From the NCBI GenBank assembly GCA_910574455.1, contig CAJSYZ010000011.1, positions 2,542,001 through 2,606,000 on the forward strand: a DNA stretch of 64,000 nucleotides, in the 5' to 3' direction. Source of the stretch: Trichaptum fuscoviolaceum (Eukaryota; Basidiomycota; Agaricomycetes; Hymenochaetales; Trichaptaceae). This document shows, piece by piece, positions 24,699 through 34,146 of the stretch (position 1 is the stretch's first letter; each line of letters begins with the position of its first letter). The notes beneath the pieces were generated by a model. It had not been told where the DNA came from. It did not search any database and saw only the letters and a list, made by a program, of their open reading frames with translations. The translations under genes were made by a program, and so were the position numbers.

Positions 24699-25839
24699 AC
24701 GGCGAGGCAACCGCAGCATCGGCAGAATCCTGCTTGCCAGTGAGATAGAGATGGAACAGGGAGAATGAGAACAGGACATACTCGGTTGTTAACTTTTTTG
24801 CCATCGTAAACAAACGTTATCTTGATGTCAGGCAGTGTTGAAACAAGTAAGAAGGGGGAACACATCAACATCATGGCAGATTAAAAGAAATATCAAGACA
24901 TTTTACTTCAAGTTCGGCGTTTGAATTGTTGTTGCTACTAGTCGGTAAGTTTGGCTGCATCAATTGTTGGATGAAGTCTCTCTTGTCAGGAGTAAGGTTG
25001 GAAAGCTTGAGCAGAAGCGAAAGGCAGAATGTCAGTATAACTTAGTAAGAGGCCACCAAACAATTCTTGTGGCATAGTACAAAACACACATTGTATATTA
25101 GTTTGTAAATTTCCGACTGCCATCCTGCCAGTGAGTGGGAGTCAGCCTGTGCGCCGTCACTGCCAGTGGCATCGCGTCGGAGTGGTACTATCTTTGCCTT
25201 CGAGTTGAGAGCAACAGGTAAATACGGATAGCAATATATGAACTTTGAAAGAAGGGCATACGTCAAATTCAAGTTGCACGACATCCGACATTGTTACCAA
25301 CTGATAGTGGGAAGCCTGAGAGGGTGGGGGTGCCAGTGGAAGACACTGGCGGCGCTCTTATATTAGTAGTGTTCAAGTTGCCACGCCGGCACTCAGTGGC
25401 AGCCTGAGCCTCAGAGGCTGGGAGTGCCTGGGAGTGCCAGTGACGACTCGGAGTCCAGTGACTCCGACTCCGAGTCGGAGTTGCGACTCCGGGTCGAAGA
25501 TAGCACTGGCAATCACTCAGGAGGCTGTGATACTACTTAGGCTGAGTACGATTTAGATGCCTTCAAGTTCACGTTATAAGTCACTATGCCCAATCTGACT
25601 TTACGTTCAACAATTGGACTCTACTTGAACTAGAACTTTACCCATTTCAAGGTTTGATCTGCAAGATTGAAGTTGTAACAGCTTTGGAACATCATGATAT
25701 TTTTGTATCACAATTTGCAACTACTAAGTAAGGGCACGCAATAAAACCAACAAAACCAGTATGCTAGTGGAGAGATGGACAAGTGAAGGGGAAAAAATAG
25801 ATAGGCAACGTCGATTCGGACTTGCTCTCGCTGTCAACT
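24699..25839. other. Spacer rich in palindromic words
   Basis: This is the region between peptidase-like copies 2 and 3. It contains the 21 bp palindrome at 25461-25481 and many GCCAGTG, AGCCTGAG and TTCAAGT words between 25.1 and 25.6 kb. Short open segments on the minus strand between 24.7 and 25.3 kb may be upstream exons of copy 2, but I could not join them. Confidence 0.5.
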
Positions 25840-27717
25840 TCAAGGCTGCGGGTCCAAGTCCGGGTCAGTGTCAGCCTGAGCCTGAGGTATTATAATTCTG
25901 GGGAATTCAGCCTCATTATAGAGTTGCTCGAGGATTGCGAAAGCAGGGATTGTATATGTTATGTCGAGTCGATCTTCATCAACCCCGACCCCAGATGCGA
26001 CGAGACCTCCCCACCGTCCTCGTAAGTCAGCGACGACAGCTCCAGAATCACCTGCTGTCGAGAAGACGTCCGATAGCGGCGAATACACGGTCCAGTACAG
26101 GTGTTGGTCATACGTGAGAATGTATGTGGGACGGTTGTTGCGATAGCACACATTGACGCGGACGAAGGAGATTGCCTCCATAGGGTTGGCCATGCCGACT
26201 GTCACACCGGTGGAAGCACCAGCTTTTATAACTGGGATCGAAACATTCATCTCAGCGCTCGGGATGATATCGGCCCTGATAGGCAACGAGTTATTTTCGG
26301 GATATAACTCATGTTGCTCATTGAAAAATGTTCGTATCCTGTTCAAAATAGTGTTGTCCTGCGCGTAGATACCGAAGTTCAAAACGTTATAGTATGGGAC
26401 CACTGTGTTAGCCATTACGGTATGGCACAGCTGGACGACAGCAATATCGCGGTCGTACATGCTCCGGTAGTTCTCGCGCCTTGGTGAAGGCGAATAGACT
26501 ACTGCGCCGATGACCAGGGTGTTTGAGTTGTCACTAGTATCCGCATGCCATGTCTGAAGCTGAGTTTTGAAGTTGTTCAGTTCGCTCCTTACTTGTCGCA
26601 CGTCTGCTATAGCCTGTACGTAGTCAACCCGGGTCTGTGCATGGCGTAACAATTTCTCTAGAAGTTCCTCCTCCACCGAACTCAGGTACGATTTGTAAAT
26701 ATAATCGTAGTGGATCGTAGGTGCAATTTGCACGCGTTTCAAGTTGTAGGCGGTGGCGTTCTCGACTCTATTGTCGATATGTGAGATGGTGTCTGGAAGC
26801 AATACATGACGACACGTTATGAAGTGCGATAGAAGCCTGGCTTCCTGTCCTTCCGACTGAACTGGAATCTGCACAACAAGTCCCAGAGTTCCGTACGATC
26901 GCTTTCCTCGGGGGCTGACAGCAACGCCTGGTTGCACCGATATAGCGTGTGAGACAGTGGTCTGGACCTTGTGCAACATCCGTTGCATGAATGATCCCAG
27001 ATCAGATTGTGAGGGGTCAGGAACGGGTGGCAGCATGAGGACGAGCTGACCCCAAACTTCGTCATCCACTTCCCTGAGAGGTGCAGCGTTCGGTTGAGGT
27101 TCGGGATTCGGTCGTTCAACATCAGGTACAGGGACATACGTCTCAGGTGGGATTTGGTTTATAGCCATATAGACCAGGGGGTCTGCATCATGATCAGCTT
27201 GTTCGTCGGTGTCGACATGACGAAATTCTATGGCCTCGCGAAATTCTACCTCGAACCGCCCTGATAACTTGAATGTCCAGCGCTTGCGAATGGAGCTTCT
27301 AATCGCGTCGGCGCATTCACAATAAACATCACCAACAGGCCTCTCGTAGTCGGAGGGCATAAGCACCTCCAACTCGGACGGTATTACTCCAATCCACACG
27401 ACAACAGGATCTGACCTCCCGTCTTCCCCCTTCCCGTCTTTATGATATCCAATCTTGCATATATCTATGCATGTCACGGTATGCCTGACGTGAAAGCGAT
27501 CAAAAGCGTCTTCAAATATAGGTAGCAAAACGGGCCATTGCCCGATCAGAGGGCAGTCGTTGTCGAGGACGTTCAAGAACTTTTCTTTTCCCCGATGTTG
27601 ATGGTCCTCTTTTCGCCGCCGATCATGGTTCGATCTGCCAACCAGAGGAGGGTTGGACCGAATCCCGATATAATACTGACAGGTATAAAAACTCGACTCG
27701 GAGTTCAGTGTCGCCAC
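25840..27717 (-). CDS. Trypsin-like serine peptidase-domain protein, copy 3 (complete triad)
   Basis: A single open frame of 625 residues from ATG 27717. Residues ~48-165 are the N-terminal module shared with copies 1 and 2 (NVLDNDCPLIGQWPVLLP; WIGVIPSELEVLMPSDY; RFEVEFREA). The rest is much diverged from them but collinear. The chymotrypsin-like triad is visible: His ~304 in FITCRHVLLPD, Asp ~424 in YDRDIAVVQL, Ser ~558 in STAGDSGAVVADL, plus the shared VIKAGASTGVTVGMANPME block. There is no signal peptide, so an intracellular enzyme is likely. Both ends of the frame run into palindromic-word sequence (MATLNSESS; DTDPDLDPQP), so the true ends may be spliced. Substrate unknown. This copy is the best candidate in the cluster for an active protease. 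Confidence 0.78.
   Translation of the reverse strand: MATLNSESSFYTCQYYIGIRSNPPLVGRSNHDRRRKEDHQHRGKEKFLNVLDNDCPLIGQWPVLLPIFEDAFDRFHVRHTVTCIDICKIGYHKDGKGEDGRSDPVVVWIGVIPSELEVLMPSDYERPVGDVYCECADAIRSSIRKRWTFKLSGRFEVEFREAIEFRHVDTDEQADHDADPLVYMAINQIPPETYVPVPDVERPNPEPQPNAAPLREVDDEVWGQLVLMLPPVPDPSQSDLGSFMQRMLHKVQTTVSHAISVQPGVAVSPRGKRSYGTLGLVVQIPVQSEGQEARLLSHFITCRHVLLPDTISHIDNRVENATAYNLKRVQIAPTIHYDYIYKSYLSSVEEELLEKLLRHAQTRVDYVQAIADVRQVRSELNNFKTQLQTWHADTSDNSNTLVIGAVVYSPSPRRENYRSMYDRDIAVVQLCHTVMANTVVPYYNVLNFGIYAQDNTILNRIRTFFNEQHELYPENNSLPIRADIIPSAEMNVSIPVIKAGASTGVTVGMANPMEAISFVRVNVCYRNNRPTYILTYDQHLYWTVYSPLSDVFSTAGDSGAVVADLRGRWGGLVASGVGVDEDRLDITYTIPAFAILEQLYNEAEFPRIIIPQAQADTDPDLDPQP
27229..27541. repeat. 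313 bp block identical to peptidase copies 1 and 2 except for a 6 bp insertion
   Basis: The block matches about 20003-20313 and 23696-24006 base for base by eye, apart from CTTGAA inserted after CCTGATAA (near 27267-27272), which adds Phe-Lys in frame. Outside the block, copy 3 has diverged strongly from copies 1 and 2. Gene conversion or recent shuffling explains this better than shared descent alone. Confidence 0.85.
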
Positions 27718-29912
27718 TGGCCTTCTAAATGGCTAATTGAGGTAAATGGGGGATCAGTGACATTCAGCATGGTGAAAATTTCAATTAAACAGCAGTACAT
27801 ACTAGTACCTGAGCCCGGCCCACCGGCGATGACTTCAAGTCCAAGTTGGATGTGAGATAACAAATTTGAAATTGTAGTATAAGACGCCAAGACATAACTC
27901 ACTTCCAAATTCAAAGAGCTGCCACTTGGCAGCCTGAGGCTGGCATTGACTTGCTGTGCCAGTGAGCCGCCGGGACGACTCGGACGCTTCATCCGGTCTC
28001 GGTTGCCCGGATTCATCGTATTGTGAATAAAAGCTGCAAGAGACAGTCAGTAATAATAAGGGGAATGGGAGAGCAGACAATAGTTGAATGCGGGAAGGAT
28101 AGTGACACGGGAGGAAAGGACATACTACTTTTCAGATGAATGAGCGAGGACGAGGAGGGCAAAGGGCGAGGACCTGGCATTGAAGCTTCTTCAAGTCATA
28201 CTTTATAGAGTAGTTGCAGCCTGAGTGGCTGCGGTACTAGTACTATTAGCTATTTTCGTAACGTACCCAGACCAGGCTACTACTAGTAGGCTGAGTAAGT
28301 AGTATGTCTGCGTGTAGTAGACACGCCGCCACAGCACTGCCAGTGAGACATATAAGGAAAGTCGCCTGGCCTTCAAGTCATCCACACACCCAAAGCACAA
28401 CCGGGCCAGCACTTACTCAGAACGTTCTGGGCAGAAATCCAGCGACTTTGGCAGCCTGAGCAATGAACCACTCTGGCAATCACTATTCACTGGGTACCGA
28501 GCCACGAAGACATGGCCGCGAACGGCGAACAAGCCTGAGTGGACGCGAAAGCCGAAATCGCGGCACAATTCTCCGACTCGAGATAGGTTGGACGCCTGAA
28601 GCATCCCGATGTTGCAGACCGGAAACTCCAATCCTCCTTGCGCTGGAAGACGGAGTGGATCAGATTGAAGAGTGGGAAGAAACTGCGCGCCGTTGACCTC
28701 ACTGCACCGTCTCGGGCAGTTCGCAGAATCTGCAAGGATCGGAGCCGGAACGAGTGTGTGATCATCACACAACTCCGGACGGGATACACACCACTCAATA
28801 CTCACTTGGCCCGCATATTGTGCACTGACTCTCCTCTCTGTTTCAATTGCCAAGTTCCGGACCGGTCTCCCATTATCTCTTCACGTGCCAGTGTCGATTG
28901 CCAGTGTGTACGCAGACACCCGCCGACTCGGAGCACTCCAAACGTCACTCAAAAATAAACCCTTCACATTGAGATCAACCCTGGGCAAGGGTACCAGGCA
29001 TGACCTAGTCCTGCACTACATCAAGGACAACGCTTTCCCCACCTGTTCCCGGCCATCGCGACTCAATGAACCCGGCTTTTTCTACTTATTCCTCGCTTTT
29101 TCTCTCTCTCCCGCTCAAAGGAAGGGCACTGTGTTCAAGTTCCGGAATTGCGTGAGCCTGAGCCTGACTCGGAGTGCCGGCAATTTGAAAGCTCGGCCCG
29201 TTTTTTACTACGACTAGTACTATCAGTTTATTTACTAATAGTATACACTCGGAACGCCTCCGACTCGGATTCTCGGATTCTCGAAAGCGGTTCCCCCCAT
29301 CGACTCGGACTCGGAGCACTGTATAAAAACCATCACCAACATATTGTATCAACACTTGAACAATTCCTGTAACTGTATGCACTCCCCTCTGAGAGTCTTT
29401 CAAGCAACACTTCGCCTCACAATACCGTCATTCGGCATATCTCAATCTGATCATACCCTTTGCACTTTTTCTTGTTTGTTAAAATTATTCTGCGCTTTCA
29501 AGTTCTACAATTACATTCAAGTTACAGTAGTGTTAAATTACAATGTATTCTAAGTGCGCCATCATCATGATAGGCCCTACTTAAGGGCCTGCGGTCACTA
29601 TAATGGAATAATACATCAAATCAAATTAGTCATGGTGCCACTGCCAGTGGTACTGTGCCAACCCGACTCGGAGTCGGACTCGGCGTGCCACTGCCAGTGT
29701 TTTCTAACGCCGACTCCTCGTCAAGGATAACTTCAAGTTCGGATTTTGGAGGGTACACCGCCATGACCTCATCACAACTTGAATACTAATCATTGAAATC
29801 ATATTTGACATGCCCTTGCCGTGCTCTCTCAAGGTACAAATTATATAGTCATATATGCCAACATACTCACAGGCATGCTAACGCCTAGAAATAGGATTTA
29901 ACTCTATTCAAG
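27718..29912. other. Spacer and possible upstream exons of copy 3
   Basis: The stretch holds open minus-strand segments (27705-28080, 28413-28853) that could be upstream exons of copy 3, but no splice chain was fixed and their composition is dominated by palindromic words. From 28.9 to 29.8 kb there are many GACTCGGA, GCCAGTG and TTCAAGT copies. The Plavaka 3' end follows. Confidence 0.4.
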
Positions 29913-32900
29913 TTATCTGGCTTCGTATAATGTTTCATGCATGTGCATATCAGCGAATCTGTTAACATAAAACTTATCGTAAAAGTCCAAGGAGCCTTCC
30001 GGTTCCAATGATTTCGGAGGAGATTCATCACCCTTCGGGACCCCAAGGAGGTGAGCTAACCGAAAGATATCCCCTAGAGCTATCACGGTAAACTTCGAAC
30101 TCTTAGAGCGGTAGGTGGCTCTGCCACTGGCACTCTGTTGAGGACCACTTGCGACAGATTGAGAGGTAGGGGTCGTGAACTCGTACTCTGGTTCGACTAT
30201 CCACATACTTGTTTTTGGGTCAGGCGAGTCTCCAACGCATTTGTAAAACTGGACGAGAGCACATTCGTGACGTTCCACTTTGTCGGTGAAGGAAAATAGA
30301 AGCATAACACGGGCAACTCTCATTCCTGCAAATCCCTTTTTGCCGGAGCTAACTCGAACAAGAACTGCATCTCGTCGAGGTTTTCCACGCCAAGAGGGGC
30401 TAGACCTAATCACTTCCCTCATTGCTTGTTCTATGGGAATCGATTCACCACGGTAGGCAAAGAAAGCGGTGGCCGAATGGAAAACTGAAAAGTCATTGCT
30501 CATATCCAGTTCAAAGTGTTCAAATCTGTTGTAGTCCGATTCGGCCATGCCAGCAGAGCACTCTGAATCGGAGTTGTGGTTGCACCTTTCGTACTTGTTG
30601 AATAAGTACTTTTTTATGAGTTGTCGGAGCTGTCGGAGCTCTGGATGGCCTTTTTTTGCCGCAAGAGCGCTGAGCTGTTTAGGGTACACCTTGCTGGACT
30701 CTGTGTGGACGACAACAAGGAAGTTAGATGTGCAGCATCAGAAAGACGTGTTACTGACGCTGTCTCGAAGCCATTAGCATTAAGCTCAAAGGGTCATTTC
30801 TGCCACCCAAGTGGAACTGGCATTCAGCAAATCCTCTGCCATGAACCGCACCACGCTGTGGCCCATCCGCTAAACCTTCCGAATCGTCCAGATCTGCAAT
30901 TTCATTTGGCTCTTGATTGGCCGCAATATCATCGAAGAAGTCCTCTGTATCATTGGCTGCACCTACAAATAGTACGCCATGATGTTGCATTTCCTCTCTT
31001 TGATTACGGGTCCTCTCAGTGTCATCCGTGACCGTCTCTGATATATTTTTCCGCAAAACGTCTCGCAAGGCTTTCCACGTAGCCTCAGCCAGCGTATCGT
31101 CCAGCAGTCCACGCCTTTTGAAGTCTGCCCTCGACGCAATAAGTTTGCTGAGTCGTTGGTTCGCTGTAATCATCTGACCCAAAGGATCATTTTTGTTTGA
31201 ACGTCGCCATGTCTGCTTGACCGCGTAGATGTGTTTGTTTTCTGTTATAGATGAACACAACCCGCTAGGTGCAGCAAAGAGAGGGATCATTGTAGGATAA
31301 TGGGTCATGGCATGTTGTCGTGGCAGCGAAAAGTTATCCCGGATGCCCTTCGCTATGAATATTTGCCGATATTGATGAAAGTGATCCAGAGAGGCTTTGA
31401 TCTGATCAAGAGTCGAGGCTGTTATCGTGTACCGACGCACAAGGTAACAGAAGTCCAGAAATGCACTCAATGCGTGAATTATATCATCGTGCACAATGCC
31501 CACAATAGCCGGAAGATATACCTAAGCGGATTGCATCAAATATCAGCAAACCACCGCGTCGAACGAGATGAAAAGACCATATACTTTCATAAGTGCCTTT
31601 GAATCATTACCTGTCCATTGCTTGAAGCCTCGACCTTCGGGAAATCTGCGAAGACCAGGAAAAGGAGCAGCGACTCTGATTCTATGCGAAAGTTAGCACT
31701 GAGACTCATATTATTCTACTTGTAAGAGAATAGCACCTTTTATCCACAATATCCAGCTCTGTTGTGGTCAAGCTCTGGCATATCCACTCGACAAGATGAT
31801 CCTTGAACACGCCTTTGATGATTTGGTGCAGAAGGTCCGGAGAAATGAGATCGCATATATCTGCACGCGGGAAGTCATTGGTGAAGGGCTACGGGTTATC
31901 GTTGTGGTAAGTGCACATCCAATGGAGAATTCGGAACCCTTACTACAATATCTTGGTGGAACCCATACTCTTTACGAATTGTTGCTCTACTTATGCTGTT
32001 ATCATCGACTTGTTCTATCAATCGTTCGTGCAGCTCTTTTGTTCGAGGATTTGTAAAGAATTCCGGATTATCTAGGTTCTTGTGAGGTGCTGTGCATCTA
32101 TAAAGACACATTAAGCCATTTTCTCGGGCTCGGATGCGATGTTGGGGAAGGACGGTACTTACTTGCAGCACCATCCTGTGCATATTGCGCATAGACTCAC
32201 CTGTTCCGGATAATCGGCTATATACGAGCCGAGTCCGAGAATCGACCTACGAAAGTGACCATCAGGGCACCGGAGAATGGTTCGCTCTTTGTTCATGGAC
32301 ATTGCGCTCTTCAGTGGTCTCAAGATTCTCGATATAGATGAATGAAAGACTTGATGTCGAAAGCGGCGGAATTCATCCGACTTTTCGTATTGCCGCTCAG
32401 CTGCAAAATGTGTCAGAACTAATCAAATATTATGGTATGGTACACACTCTTTGGTATTGCTAGAAATGCTATAAGCTGGACTGTATTCAATTTCTGTGAC
32501 CGCCGGGCCTTGTTAGATATATTCCCGATGGAGAGATATAACGGATAGTATTCGTTGTTTCCAGTTCCGACAGAGACTGTTGTCTTGTCGCTCCCTAAGA
32601 TTACCGGGACAAACATAGATCCATGGACTGCTTTATCTTCGGCGTAGATCTTATTCTAAGTCAAGGATAATCAGTATGTTTCCTGCGAGTTCATGAGTCA
32701 TGACCTACAGCCTGTTCCCAAGCAAAATTTCCGGACATGTAATTTCTGAACACTCGTTCTTTGTTGTCACTGGCATCAGAGTCCTCCTTTGGCTGATATT
32801 CACGAAATGGAACACAGTCGAATTCGCTTTCCAAAGCCGGATTATCCACCAAATTACGGATCACTTCCAAAGGATCCCGATACCATACATCATACTCTTT

Positions 32901-34029
32901 CCTCTTCCATGACTCGGAGTTCTCGTTTGTTGCCTTTTGGCCATTGTCATTCGTATAGAAGTTACTGAAGGATTTCCAAGGCACATCACCAACTCTCGTA
33001 GCGTCAATGACATTGTACAACTTCTGTGCATCTCCATCGAGCAGCGTACTAGTAATATCCAAATCCGAGTCCTCGTCAGGCTCTGTCGCGTCGAAATCAG
33101 AATATCCGCCAGATTTCGCATTATCCGCGAGGTGGATTAGCTGATATGCCTTCATGATTCCAAGAAGCTTCGTTATGTTACCAGCAGACATTTGCTCTTC
33201 TCGATAGAGAAAATCTGCGAGCTCGAAATCTGCTCGGCACGAATAGGGAAACCAATCATTTGATGTAGGTTTGTTTCGAGGAACGGGGGGTTCTTCGTCT
33301 TTTAAGAAGGTTCCTTCTGCATCGCATGGAGTGGCTGCACGGTGTCTGGTGTCAGAGTACTACAGTAAACCGAGGACAATAAACATGGCACGCACCATTC
33401 AAGTATCTGTGATACACCTTCAAGTTATCCCCGCTCTCCTCATGATCTCCAATGTCTAAGTCCAAGTCTTCAGAGGACGCGCTACGGTCATCACTTCCAA
33501 TGACAGAATGTGACTGAGAATCAGGTCCGCCTACTAGTAGGTCTCGAAGCAGTTCGTCTCGGCCTACTATACTGAGCATCGAGATATCTTGTGTAAGCAT
33601 GGAGATATCGTAATCGTAGGAGTCAGAGCCACTCTCAAGATGACTTTCTGTTGGAAGTTCAGACAACCTAGGGAGAACTTGAAAAGTTGGAGCTCGTGTG
33701 GGTCGACTTGGAATGGGTGAAGAATCATAGTCATGACCACTACCACTGGCAGTAGAACTTGCCATGAATGACGTCGGATGAGCTGAATATTCATGTCTTG
33801 TTCTTCCAGATTGACTCTTGAACGTCCTACTACAGCCGGGCAAGGTGCATCGAATAGTTGGTGGAAAATGAAAGGGATCGTGCTTTTTCCGTGTCGCTGG
33901 CATCAACTTGAATGTAGCCTCAGTAGAAGTACTAGTACACGTCTTGGGTCTTTGGGTCTCACACCTGAGCCTCAGCCTGAGGCTGCCAGTGAGCCTGAGT
34001 GAACCTGACTCGGAGTTAAAATTAGTCAT
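29913..34029 (-). CDS. Plavaka-type transposase, apparently intact
   Basis: Transposase of the Plavaka group (CACTA-like DNA transposons of basidiomycetes), acting on transposon ends in the nucleus. Order of landmarks from the start: a C2H2 zinc finger (CTLPGCSRTF ... HEYSAHP), acidic Ser-rich linker, WFPYSCRADFELADFLYREE with MSAGNITKLLG, ATRVGDVPWKSFSNFY, YDVWYRDPLEVIRNLVDNP, FRNYMSGNFAWEQA, FVPVILGSDKTTVSVGTGN with NEYYPLYLSIGN, PFTNDFPRAD with ISPDLLHQIIKGVFKDHLV, FPGLRRFPEGRGFKQWTG, SAFLDFCYLVRRY, FSLPRQHAMTHYP, SGLCSSITENKHIYAVK with TWRRSN, and a C-terminal SVFHSATAFFA ... KFYVNRFADMH region. Introns found (for example donor AAA|GTATAT near 31590) keep every landmark in frame, and I met no stop or frameshift. 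ATG 34029 lies inside palindromic-word sequence; an internal Met (MPATRKKHDPFH) is an alternative start. Terminal repeats were not identified. Confidence 0.85.
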
Positions 34030-34146
34030 AGCAGTAGTGGGCGTAAATTTTCAACTTGTCTAAGATAGACGCCCCCGCCTCCCTGATCTTGAACTTGCAC
34101 CTTCGATCCATCTTATCCTCATACAAGACTCAAAACACTGCACAAA
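34030..34146. promoter_or_regulatory. Short divergent promoter region
   Basis: Only 117 bp separate the Plavaka start (minus) and the next gene's start (plus), so the two very likely share regulatory sequence. It contains CTTGAACTTG and a C/T-rich stretch; no clear TATA box is seen. Confidence 0.4.
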
